Below the pieces are notes generated by a model. The model was given only the letters and a program-made list of their open reading frames with translations, ran no database searches and was not told where the DNA came from. DNA of 8,634 nucleotides from Protaetiibacter sp. (lineage in GTDB: Bacteria; Actinomycetota; Actinomycetes; Actinomycetales; Microbacteriaceae): positions 1 through 8,634 of the forward strand of contig JASLGG010000007.1 in the NCBI GenBank assembly GCA_030150265.1. Reading direction: 5' to 3'. Shown here piece after piece: positions 1 to 6,285 of this stretch (its first letter is position 1; the number at the start of each line of letters is the position of its first letter). Both the position numbers and the translations under genes were made by a program.

Positions 1-606
1 GCATGGAAGGCCGAGAACGCCGCGATCGGTGGTCACATCCTCGGATTCCAGACGGTGAGGGAGAACCTCGACGAGGCGCTGACGTCCGCGGCCGCGAAGG
101 CCCCGGACGCTGCCGGCGCCGTGCTCGCCGCCGCACCGCTCGCGGATGAGCCGAGCAAGGTCGCGGTCACGGATGCCGCGGCCGCGCTCGAGGACGCTGC
201 CGATTCGGCGGCCGCGTTCGCTGCCTTCCTTGCGGCGGTCGACGCCGTGAAGGCGGCCCACGCCGCCGAGGAGGCTCGTCTGGCGGAAGAGGCCGCGCGT
301 GCCGCGCAGGGGACCTCAGGTCGCAGTGGCTCCGGGTCGCGCGGCGGCAGCGGATCGACCGGAGGCGGCGGGGGAGTGCCTTCGACCGGAGGCGGCGGCT
401 CGCCCGGTGGCGGGGGCTCGTCCCCGCCCGTCGATACTCGCCGCTACGCCGATCCGCGTGGCCCGTACACGCCCGGCTGCGCGCTCGGCGGCATGCTCTA
501 TGCCCACGACCCGGGCCCGGGCGGGACGTCGATCATCGACTCCGTGAACATCCCCTACGACTTCCGCATCGCCGGCGACCTGGTGAAGGTCTACGTGTGC
601 CGATGA
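1..606 (+). CDS. C-terminal part of Ala-rich protein with Gly/Ser linker (partial)
   Basis: The reading frame is open from the left edge, so the GTG at 55 is probably internal and the true start lies outside the window; 201 residues are visible. Residues about 20-103 are very rich in Ala with Glu, Asp and Lys and should be helical, possibly coiled coil. Residues about 104-144 form a low-complexity Gly/Ser/Pro linker. A compact C-terminal segment of about 55 residues follows, with two cysteines (residues 160 and 200, the second next to the last residue) that could form a disulfide. Linker plus paired Cys suggests an extracellular or cell-wall protein, but no signal peptide, anchor or catalytic motif can be seen in the visible part. 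I do not recognise the family. The surface-protein gene follows about 100 bp downstream in the same direction, so both may belong to one envelope-related module. Confidence 0.8.
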   Translation, partial: AWKAENAAIGGHILGFQTVRENLDEALTSAAAKAPDAAGAVLAAAPLADEPSKVAVTDAAAALEDAADSAAAFAAFLAAVDAVKAAHAAEEARLAEEAARAAQGTSGRSGSGSRGGSGSTGGGGGVPSTGGGGSPGGGGSSPPVDTRRYADPRGPYTPGCALGGMLYAHDPGPGGTSIIDSVNIPYDFRIAGDLVKVYVCR

Positions 607-635
607 CGTAGCAAGAGCCCCGCACATAGACGTGC

Positions 636-658
636 CCGGGAGGCGGCAACCTCCCCGG
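636..658 (+). terminator. Hairpin in the gap after the Ala-rich gene
   Basis: GGGAGG (638-643) pairs with CCTCCC (650-655) across a six-base loop. Two more pairs (636-637 with 657-658) are possible if C656 is bulged. It lies 30 nt after the stop at 606 and 50 nt before the next start. There is no U-tract, as is usual in high-GC actinobacteria. It could be a terminator, or a leader hairpin of the next gene. Confidence 0.4.
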
Positions 659-695
659 CCCGCGATTTCCTCCGCGAACCCGTTACAGAACCCGT

Positions 696-701
696 AAGGA
701 G
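696..701 (+). promoter_or_regulatory. Ribosome binding site of the surface-protein gene
   Basis: AAGGAG lies 7 nt before the GTG at 709. It is a near-perfect Shine-Dalgarno sequence and fixes the GTG as the start of the large surface protein. Confidence 0.85.
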
Positions 702-708
702 ACAGCTC

Positions 709-2913
709 GTGAAAGCTGACACCCCCCATCCTGGTGCCAAGCGCGCCAGATTCGCACGCACCGCTGCGGCACTCGTCGCCCTCGTCCTAGCGATTGGCAC
801 CGCGGTGATGCCCGTGGCGGCGCCCAGCGCCTCCGCGGCCACCTACGGCCCCGGCTTCCACCATGCAGCTGGCTTCCTCGGCGCCTACTCCGCCGGCGGC
901 GTCAACATGTACTGCCTTGAACAGCAGAAGGCCTCCCCGCTCGGCAGCACGAGCTACGCCGGCACGTGGCAGTGGTCGACGGCATCCGCCGATGACAACG
1001 CTCGAGTGAACTGGGCGATCGCCACCTACGGGCAAAGCTCGGACCCCGAATGGACCGCGGCCGTCAACCTGTTCGTGTGGTCCTTGATGGAACCGACCTA
1101 CAACACGCATGCCCCGAACTACAACGGAGACACGTACTTCGGCGCCAGGGTGCCGTCTGCACAGCGCCAGTCGGTCTACAACCACCTCGCGACTATCCGG
1201 GGCGGTGCCGCTTCGATCACGGCCGGCGCGATCACCGGCTCCGCCACCGGCACGTTCCAGGTGTCACCGACGAACAACTATGCCGGTACCCTCACCGTCA
1301 GCGTCTCGCCTACGAACATGACGGGCTCGATCACGCTGACTAACGGATTCTTCGTGTCGACAGGGACGAACACGATCGCCGGCGTGACGCACGGCGCCGT
1401 GCTGCAGGTGCGCGGCGTGCCGACGCCTGATGGGGAGCCCTACAAGATCTCCGCAATCGGCAACTTCAGCGGCCCGACTCGCTACGGCCCGCGGATCGCG
1501 GTCTACTCGACGCCGGGGCAGCAGAACCTCGCCTACATCGGTGACCACGGCGCGCCGACAGCGACGCTGAGTGCATCCGACCCGCTGTTCCGCTTCTCGG
1601 ACTTCGTGCCGGAGCTCACGAGTGCCGTGAGCGACCAGGTGCTGCGGCCCGGGGAGGCGTTCTGCGACACCTTCACCTTCGCGGCCGCGCTCAACCCGGA
1701 AGCCGGCTCGGTGGTGCCGTGGCTGCAGTACGACGACGGCGCGTACGCGCCGATCAGGGCATCCGTGACGGTCTACCGGTCGCACGCGGCACCCGTCCAG
1801 GGCCCCACGGTTCCTGCGTGGGCCGTGCCGTTCGAGACGTTCACGATCACGACGTCGGAGGCTGACGGGCCGACAGTCCCGTACAGCTACTGCACGCAGC
1901 CGCTCGTCGAGGGCGGCTACTACGTTGCCGTGTCGACGATCCGCACCACCGACCAGGCGGCCAGCGTGCAGCCGTTCATCCCCCAGGACTACGAGTGGAC
2001 AGACGGCTGGGGAGTGCCGGCGGAGAGTGCCGTGATGATGTATCCGGGCCGCTCCGAGGCAACTCCGGAGGCGATCGTCGGCCAGGTCGTGAGCGACACC
2101 GTGTTCTTCCCGGAGTTCGTGCCGAACCTGTCGTGGGTCAGCTGGGAGATCTACAAGCGGCCCGAGGGGTCGCCGGCGCCGCTCGAGTCCGACGATCCGG
2201 AAGCGATCGACCCGGCAGCCGTCTGCACACCGGAGACGCTCTACTCCGGCCTTAGCCGGAACACCCCGGTGATAGGCGGGTCGACGATGGAATCGCCGTC
2301 CGGCTACAGCTTCGGAAGCCCCGGCGTCTACGACTGGGTGGTCGTCATCCGTGAGGGTGGCCCGAGCGGCCGCGTGGTCTGGCGCGCCGACTGCGGCGTC
2401 GTGTCCGAGCGCACGATCGTGCACCAGGTCGCGATCGTCACGGAGGCGCAGTCGTCGACGACCTGGAACGGCGAGATCTCTGACGTCGCGATCATCGACG
2501 GCCTGATCGAGGAAGGCGACCAGCTCACCTTCCGTGCCTACACACCGACGAACAACGCAGCTGGCGAGCCGGTCTGCGACTCGTCGACGCTGCTCTGGGA
2601 GTCGGACCCGATCGAGGTCGAGCCCGACGTCTACACCGCCGAGCGGGTCGAGTCCGGCCCGACGACGGTCGGCGGCACTCGCGTGTGGTGGGTCGAGACG
2701 CTCGAGGATGCCGATGGCGAGATCGTGCACGCCGGCGAATGCGGCCTCGAGACGGAGACGAGCCGGCGCCCTGCGCCGCCGGTCGCGTCGACCGGCGTTA
2801 GCGACGCCACGACCCCGATCGCGGGTATTGCGATCGGCGGCCTGGTGCTCGGCGTGATCCTGGTGGGCCTGGCCCTCCTTCGCTCGAGGAGACGGCGGAA
2901 CACGCAGCACTAA
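709..2913 (+). CDS. Sortase-type cell-wall surface protein with thioester-domain-like N-terminus
   Basis: This 734-aa protein starts at GTG 709. An Arg/Lys-rich n-region, a hydrophobic core (about residues 18-38) and an Ala-Ser-Ala cleavage site near residue 43 make a signal peptide. Residues about 48-160 resemble thioester (TED, TQXA-type) adhesin domains: a Tyr-Cys-Leu-Glu motif with Cys69 comes first, and a segment ending in Val-Trp (W124) follows. Four residues before that Trp, where thioester domains have the crosslinking Gln, there is Asn120. The middle is beta-rich, and at least two related segments (about 465-575 and 580-690) each carry a Cys pair with a late Glu/Asp-Cys-Gly, so tandem Ig-like domains are likely. 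The C-terminus has VASTG, a hydrophobic helix and an Arg-rich tail, matching a sortase signal whose first residue is Val rather than Leu. The protein should be exported and linked to the cell wall. An adhesion or mating-contact role is inferred. No sortase gene is in the window. Confidence 0.87.
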   Translation: MKADTPHPGAKRARFARTAAALVALVLAIGTAVMPVAAPSASAATYGPGFHHAAGFLGAYSAGGVNMYCLEQQKASPLGSTSYAGTWQWSTASADDNARVNWAIATYGQSSDPEWTAAVNLFVWSLMEPTYNTHAPNYNGDTYFGARVPSAQRQSVYNHLATIRGGAASITAGAITGSATGTFQVSPTNNYAGTLTVSVSPTNMTGSITLTNGFFVSTGTNTIAGVTHGAVLQVRGVPTPDGEPYKISAIGNFSGPTRYGPRIAVYSTPGQQNLAYIGDHGAPTATLSASDPLFRFSDFVPELTSAVSDQVLRPGEAFCDTFTFAAALNPEAGSVVPWLQYDDGAYAPIRASVTVYRSHAAPVQGPTVPAWAVPFETFTITTSEADGPTVPYSYCTQPLVEGGYYVAVSTIRTTDQAASVQPFIPQDYEWTDGWGVPAESAVMMYPGRSEATPEAIVGQVVSDTVFFPEFVPNLSWVSWEIYKRPEGSPAPLESDDPEAIDPAAVCTPETLYSGLSRNTPVIGGSTMESPSGYSFGSPGVYDWVVVIREGGPSGRVVWRADCGVVSERTIVHQVAIVTEAQSSTTWNGEISDVAIIDGLIEEGDQLTFRAYTPTNNAAGEPVCDSSTLLWESDPIEVEPDVYTAERVESGPTTVGGTRVWWVETLEDADGEIVHAGECGLETETSRRPAPPVASTGVSDATTPIAGIAIGGLVLGVILVGLALLRSRRRRNTQH

Positions 2914-2918
2914 GGCCC

Positions 2919-2949
2919 GTGGGGGCGCCTCGGGGGGAGGCGCCCCCAC
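2919..2949 (+). terminator. Perfect 13-bp hairpin after the surface-protein gene
   Basis: GTGGGGGCGCCTC (2919-2931) is followed by a GGGGG loop and its exact reverse complement (2937-2949). The stem begins 5 nt after the stop codon. It lacks a U-tract, but a stem this GC-rich is typical of actinobacterial intrinsic terminators. It ends only 7 nt before the ribosome binding site of the next gene, so the next gene must depend on readthrough, on an internal promoter, or on the hairpin acting in mRNA processing or stability instead. Confidence 0.8.
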
Positions 2950-2968
2950 ACTCATGAAAGGAGCAAGG

Positions 2969-3550
2969 ATGGCCGACATGGAACAAGGGGCAACCGCGCG
3001 GCCGCAGTCGCATGTGTCGCGCCGGGTCGCCGCCCACTGGCTCATCTGCGCTGCCACGCCCCTGTTCCTCCGCGTGGTCGACCGCGAGGAAGAGGCGCTC
3101 CGGCTCTTCCAGGTGGATGAGATCACGGCAGCGGACCTGGCTCGGCCGCGGCCGCGGCTCGGCGTCATCGCGACGACGCTGGAGCCGGTCGCTGCCGAGC
3201 TCGACGCGGAGCGTCGCGAGCTCATCAACCGTCTCGCTGCAGAGCGCCTTGGGCCGACGATCTACCGTTACGGCTCGCCGCTCGACTTCCGCAGGAAGTT
3301 CATGCCGCAGCTGACAGAGCTGGGCGACCTCGGGCGTCGCAGCTTCACACGCACTCGTCTGGGCTGGCGGGCTTTCTACGTGATGTGCCGCGCGATCGAC
3401 GTCGCGCAGCTGCGCGCGGATCTCACGTTCCCAGTTGTACGCCGTCCGGCGCCGGATCTCGTCGACGCCTACGAGCGAGCGATGGGCGCGGCGAGGGATC
3501 TCGCGCGCCTCGAGGCCATCGAGAGCGAGATCGAGCGCCCCGAGCGCTAG
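2969..3550 (+). CDS. Protein of unknown function, 193 aa
   Basis: I choose ATG 2969 because AAAGGAG (2957-2963) sits 5 nt before it. An in-frame ATG at 2954 would put this ribosome binding site inside the gene and would abut the hairpin upstream. The product is rich in Arg, Ala, Leu and Glu. It has a moderately hydrophobic patch at about residues 20-35, a helical central part, a basic segment with many Arg around residues 105-130, and a charged helical tail. There is no signal peptide, no clear membrane helix and no catalytic motif, so it is probably cytoplasmic. I do not recognise a family. It heads a tight cluster: the next start is 10 nt after its stop. Codon use is the same GC-rich pattern as its neighbours. 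Confidence 0.8.
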   Translation: MADMEQGATARPQSHVSRRVAAHWLICAATPLFLRVVDREEEALRLFQVDEITAADLARPRPRLGVIATTLEPVAAELDAERRELINRLAAERLGPTIYRYGSPLDFRRKFMPQLTELGDLGRRSFTRTRLGWRAFYVMCRAIDVAQLRADLTFPVVRRPAPDLVDAYERAMGAARDLARLEAIESEIERPER

Positions 3551-3560
3551 GGTCCCTGCC

Positions 3561-3827
3561 ATGAGGCTCGTGCAGCTGCGCTCCACGGACGGTGAGCTCT
3601 GGATCAACCCCGAGCACGTCACGTCGATCGTTCCGCAGCACTTCCGCCTCGAGGGAGACCGGGTGCGGCTGCAGGCTGCCATCAAGCTCGAGGGGCTGCC
3701 GCTCATGACGCTGCAGCTGGGTGAGCATCCGTCCGAGGCCGCGGCGGATGCCGCGTGGGCGCAGCTGGTCGACGAGCTCACGGCCAGCCCGGATCTACCT
3801 CGCGCGCGCGCCGAGCTCGACCGCTGA
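3561..3827 (+). CDS. Small beta-rich protein, 88 aa, unknown function
   Basis: ATG 3561 lies 10 nt after the previous stop; the frame is open further upstream, but that stretch lies inside the preceding gene. The ribosome binding site is weak, so translation is probably coupled to the gene before it. The N-terminus reads as short beta strands around a Trp-Ile-Asn-Pro-Glu-His-Val motif (residues 14-20). Similar motifs (polar strand, Asn-Pro, then a Val/Ile pair) occur in small phage and mobile-element proteins and in FlbD-like proteins. From about residue 55 it is helical with an Ala/Glu/Asp composition. No catalytic residues are evident. The fold guess is from pattern memory only. It could be a small accessory or DNA/protein-binding factor of the element. 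Confidence 0.78.
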   Translation: MRLVQLRSTDGELWINPEHVTSIVPQHFRLEGDRVRLQAAIKLEGLPLMTLQLGEHPSEAAADAAWAQLVDELTASPDLPRARAELDR

Positions 3828-3838
3828 TAGTCGAGCTT

Positions 3839-4468
3839 ATGTCAGATAAGATCACTCCGGCGAGGTTGAGCGACCTCCCCCGCCTGGCTTGGACGAGCGC
3901 AGTCGCGTTCGCGCCGAGTCCCGTTCTGGCGCCGCTCTCGTGGCCGATGCGGATGCTGGGCCTGTTGCCGGCCGTGCTGCGAAGGGGCTGCTACTCGACC
4001 GACCGCGGCGGCATGGTCGTCGTTGCCAAGCACCGACCGGCGCTGGATGCGGCGATTCTCGTCGGCGCCGCAGTCGTGACGCTGATTCCGCACTTGCTGG
4101 TTGTCTCGCTCGTTCTCGCGGGCTACTACCAAGCTGGCGTCGCGCTGCAGGTGTTGACTCCCCTCTTCGTGGCACTCGCCCTCGTGGTCGGGATATCGGC
4201 CGCGACCTCTCTTGTCGGCGCCTCTGCTCCTGCGTCCACAGTCGGTCCCGACACGCCTCGTGGGCGCCGCTGGTATGTCTCGGGCCTCGCCGCCCCTCCG
4301 GGAGGCAGTGGGCTCGAGGTACTGCTGTTGACTCGGCACATCATCCGTTCGCTGCCAGCGGGAGCCGTCATCGTCGCAGTTGCGCGCACTCCTGAGCTTC
4401 ACGCTTCATATCTGAGGATGGGTTTCCGGTCTGGAGGTGGCCGCCGTGTCCACCTCGTCGCCGGCTGA
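3839..4468 (+). CDS. Membrane protein with C-terminal half-GNAT-like domain, 209 aa
   Basis: ATG 3839 follows the previous stop by 11 nt; longer starts would run inside the preceding gene. The N-terminal 46 residues are amphipathic. Two strongly hydrophobic segments, about residues 71-95 and 103-127, should be membrane helices. Residues about 144-209 follow the order of the second half of a GNAT fold: a strand (Tyr-Val-Ser-Gly-Leu), a Pro-Pro-Gly-Gly-Ser-Gly turn (153-158) leading into a helix, as in the acetyl-CoA pyrophosphate loop, a strand (Val-Ile-Val-Ala-Val), then a helix with the characteristic Tyr-Leu-Arg-Met-Gly-Phe (191-196). The first GNAT half is missing and is replaced by the membrane segments, so acetyltransferase activity is uncertain. 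It is the last gene of the cluster starting at 2969. The GNAT reading is moderate confidence; the membrane helices are clear. Confidence 0.75.
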   Translation: MSDKITPARLSDLPRLAWTSAVAFAPSPVLAPLSWPMRMLGLLPAVLRRGCYSTDRGGMVVVAKHRPALDAAILVGAAVVTLIPHLLVVSLVLAGYYQAGVALQVLTPLFVALALVVGISAATSLVGASAPASTVGPDTPRGRRWYVSGLAAPPGGSGLEVLLLTRHIIRSLPAGAVIVAVARTPELHASYLRMGFRSGGGRRVHLVAG

Positions 4469-4652
4469 TCGCCGTCTCCCCTATCCCCTCCCGTTCCTCG
4501 GACCGGGCGGCGGAATGCCGCCGTTGTGCGGGACCGGCTGAGCGCAAGGGTGAGCGCCCCGCGCAAATCCCCGCAGGGGACGCGTAAGCGCCCTTGCACG
4601 GCGCCGGCACCGCGAATAAGCCCACAGGGCGCCCGGTTCGACGAACGTCGCC
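4469..4652. other. Gene-free convergent gap with several dyads
   Basis: This 184-bp stretch separates the membrane-protein gene from the convergent SRAP gene. It holds a hairpin CGGCGG (4508-4513)/CCGCCG (4518-4523) with an AATG loop, a longer dyad GCAAGGG (4544-4550)/CCCTTGC (4591-4597), and CCCCGCAGGGG within the latter. These are plausible transcription end signals for both genes. I see no convincing ORF. Confidence 0.6.
4508..4523. terminator. Short GC hairpin between convergent genes
   Basis: Six perfect pairs (CGGCGG with CCGCCG) close a four-base AATG loop, 40 nt after the stop of the membrane-protein gene. On the plus strand the bases after it start TTGT, only a hint of a U-tract. 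It could end transcription from either side. Confidence 0.45.
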
Positions 4653-5399
4653 TCAGTCTCGTTCTACCGGCACAGGGTCGAGGATCGTCGGGTCGTACCG
4701 ATCGACGGTTCTCGAGTTGTTCACGCGGCGGTCGACGACGTGCGTTCGGATGGTCGACGCGATCGCGGCCGAGCTGACGTCGAGCTGCTCGAGCAGCTCG
4801 GCACGACGTCGACGAGACGCCGCGACGTCGCCAGCGACGGCGAGCGGCACAGGCGACAGCCACGCCTCGAGCAGCTCGTCGTCGACGAACGCCGGCATCC
4901 GGTCGTGGATCTCGCCCGAGGCGTCGCGCGCCTCGCGCGTCACAACGACGAACGCGCGTCGACGAGTGCCGTCGCCGGCGGCGAAGCTCCAGCTGAGGCC
5001 GGCGGCCGCGAGCGTTCCGCCGGCATGGAGGAAGTGCGGCGTCTTGTCGCCCTTCTCCCCCGTCCACTCGAAGTAGCCCGTCATGGGCACAATGCAGCGC
5101 GAGCTCGAGAACGCTGCACTCCAGAAGCTACCGTCGAGCTTCTCGATCGTCGCGTTGATGATCGGGCCGCCGCGGGGCATCGACGGCCTGCGCTCCCAGT
5201 CCCACTGCGCAAGCGTGAGCTCGCGCACGGGAGCGTCGTCGACCAGGCGCTCCCGGACGATCGGCGCCCACGTGGTCGGCGCGATCGAGTACGTCGGCTG
5301 CCAGCCCTCCGGGCGCCAGTCCTCGGGTCGGCCGCCCGCGGCGACGAACTCGCGGATCAGCTGGTCGACGTCATCCCTCAAGGCGTAGCGGCCACACAC
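4653..5399 (-). CDS. SRAP (SOS response-associated peptidase) family protein, YedK/HMCES type
   Basis: SRAP proteins covalently trap abasic sites in single-stranded DNA through Cys2 after Met removal, shielding them from strand breakage. The start is GTG 5399, because it places Cys directly after the initiator, in the family signature Cys-Gly-Arg-Tyr-Ala; an in-frame extension to 5531 would bury that Cys. The catalytic set is complete: Cys2, Asn82 (Asn-Ala-Thr-Ile-Glu), Glu111 (Gly-Tyr-Phe-Glu-Trp) and His165 (His-Asp-Arg-Met-Pro). Where many members have Asn-Ala-Arg, this one has Thr84. The length of 248 aa is normal. There is no ribosome binding site before the GTG, so translation may be leaderless. 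No GAAC-N4-GTTC type actinobacterial LexA box was seen upstream. On a conjugative element it could protect the transferred single strand; that role is inference. Confidence 0.93.
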   Translation of the reverse strand: MCGRYALRDDVDQLIREFVAAGGRPEDWRPEGWQPTYSIAPTTWAPIVRERLVDDAPVRELTLAQWDWERRPSMPRGGPIINATIEKLDGSFWSAAFSSSRCIVPMTGYFEWTGEKGDKTPHFLHAGGTLAAAGLSWSFAAGDGTRRRAFVVVTREARDASGEIHDRMPAFVDDELLEAWLSPVPLAVAGDVAASRRRRAELLEQLDVSSAAIASTIRTHVVDRRVNNSRTVDRYDPTILDPVPVERD

Positions 5400-5406
5400 A
5401 GTGGCC

Positions 5407-5412
5407 AGGCTA
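5407..5412 (-). promoter_or_regulatory. Candidate -10 element for a leaderless SRAP transcript
   Basis: Read on the minus strand this is TAGCCT, matching the actinobacterial TANNNT pattern. Seven bases separate it from the GTG at 5399, the spacing at which transcription would begin on the start codon itself. No convincing -35 is seen, which is common for such promoters. The absence of a Shine-Dalgarno sequence supports the leaderless reading. Confidence 0.45.
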
Positions 5413-5429
5413 CGGGGTCGGTCCGACGC

Positions 5430-5444
5430 TGTAGCATCCCTACA
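5430..5444. promoter_or_regulatory. 15-bp dyad at the SRAP promoter, possible operator
   Basis: TGTAG and CTACA flank a CATCC spacer as a perfect inverted repeat. Relative to the proposed leaderless SRAP start it would cover about -31 to -45, a place where a regulator could act. On the plus strand it contains TAGCAT (5432-5437), which fits TANNNT and could serve the divergent gene. No regulator is identified. Confidence 0.4.
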
Positions 5445-5488
5445 CGGCCGCGCAGCGCAAGACCCGTGATGGGAGGTCTGCGCGGCCG
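5445..5488. repeat. 11-bp inverted repeat in the leader of the 104-aa gene
   Basis: CGGCCGCGCAG (5445-5455) and its exact reverse complement (5478-5488) enclose 22 bases. Inside them CCC-GTGAT-GGG can form a second small stem. In RNA this is a stable stem-loop ending about 36 nt before the ribosome binding site of the downstream gene. It could be an attenuator or leader structure, or a protein-binding dyad in DNA. Confidence 0.55.
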
Positions 5489-5524
5489 CCAGACGATGCA
5501 GGGCCGGCTGCTCCCCCACAGCAC

Positions 5525-5528
5525 GGAG
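5525..5528 (+). promoter_or_regulatory. Ribosome binding site of the 104-aa gene
   Basis: GGAG lies 8 nt before ATG 5537, supporting that start. Confidence 0.7.
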
Positions 5529-5536
5529 CATCCAAC

Positions 5537-5851
5537 ATGGGAACTTCCAAGCGCTACGCCGCGCACTTCGAGCGCCTCGGGGACATGCGGCACATCGAGC
5601 GCACCGCGGCGGGCCGCGAGCCCGAGACGCTTACTCCACGCGAGATCAACCGCGCGAACGAGGACTTCACGGTCGCCGCCCGAGCTCACCCCTGCCGCGC
5701 GTGGGTGCGCTACGGGCAGGACGCGATCCACGTCGAGGCGGAGGTGTGCGCGTGGACGCAGCGCGCTGTCGCCATTCGCTGGCGCATCAGCGAGGACGAG
5801 TATCACAAGGCGTGGGTGTGGGCCTCGGCCGTGTCCGATCCGCTGCCGTGA
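5537..5851 (+). CDS. Conserved mobile-element-type protein, 104 aa, unknown function
   Basis: It starts at ATG 5537 with a GGAG site. The N-terminal Met-Gly-Thr-Ser-Lys-Arg-Tyr-Ala is followed by a charged helical stretch. Residues about 50-100 look like a small beta domain: Arg-Ala-Trp-Val-Arg-Tyr-Gly (54-60), then Ala-Trp-Thr-Gln-Arg-Ala-Val, then a closing Ala-Trp-Val-Trp-Ala-Ser-Ala-Val. I associate this arrangement of repeated Trp motifs with short hypothetical proteins on actinobacterial plasmids and conjugative elements; that is recall, not a search result. It has no catalytic motif, signal peptide or membrane helix. The last base of its TGA follows the GTG of the next gene, so the two are overlapping and probably co-translated. 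Confidence 0.8.
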   Translation: MGTSKRYAAHFERLGDMRHIERTAAGREPETLTPREINRANEDFTVAARAHPCRAWVRYGQDAIHVEAEVCAWTQRAVAIRWRISEDEYHKAWVWASAVSDPLP

Positions 5852-6285
5852 GCTACGGCCGCGGATTCCGCTACGTCGGTCGCTGGTGGCAGTCTCCCCG
5901 CATGACTCACGAGGACCTCTGCGCCGCGCTCCGCGCCTGGTCGACGAGCACGCGCGCGCCCGGGATCGTTGCCGGCGTCGAGCTGATGATCCAGGCCGGC
6001 CTGGTCGACGAGCGATACCCGTGGGTCGAGGCGGATGCAGATGGCGCGTGGCTGAACTTCCCCGCGATCGAGCAGACCGAGCTGGTACCGAGCGACCTGG
6101 CCGTGGCGCGTATCGCGGCATCGCTGGCCGGGTGGAACACGGTGCTGTTGAGCTACGTGCTCGAGGATCTCGGCTACCGGCGGATGCAGCTGGTGCTCGC
6201 CGCGATCGCGACGGCGACCGGATTCGTCGAGCCGGCTGCCGGCGTGAGCGTCGGTCGGCCCGCGCTGGCCGCGTGGCCTCGGTAG
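5848..6285 (+). CDS. Protein of unknown function, up to 145 aa, coupled to the preceding gene
   Basis: The GTG at 5848 overlaps the upstream stop (GTGA), a classic translational coupling. An ATG at 5902 is an alternative start giving 127 aa; neither has a strong ribosome binding site, and I prefer 5848 for the coupling. The C-terminal half contains Pro-Ser-Asp-Leu-Ala-Val-Ala-Arg-Ile-Ala-Ala-Ser-Leu-Ala (about residues 81-94) followed by helices rich in Leu and Ala and ending near Ala-Thr-Gly-Phe. An Arg-Ile-Ala-Ala-Ser-Leu-Ala motif like this is familiar from small uncharacterised proteins of actinobacterial mobile elements. It is probably all-helical and cytoplasmic. No enzymatic motif is seen. 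The function is unknown. Confidence 0.78.
   Translation: MSYGRGFRYVGRWWQSPRMTHEDLCAALRAWSTSTRAPGIVAGVELMIQAGLVDERYPWVEADADGAWLNFPAIEQTELVPSDLAVARIAASLAGWNTVLLSYVLEDLGYRRMQLVLAAIATATGFVEPAAGVSVGRPALAAWPR

Noticed and set aside
1264..3228. Long minus-strand open frame of 654 codons
   Set aside because: It is the antisense shadow of the surface-protein gene; the translation is Arg/His-rich, and the plus strand has a signal peptide, a ribosome binding site and a sorting signal.
5400..5536. LexA (SOS) box for the SRAP gene
   Set aside because: No GAAC-N4-GTTC-like site occurs in the upstream region, so SOS control cannot be claimed despite the family name.
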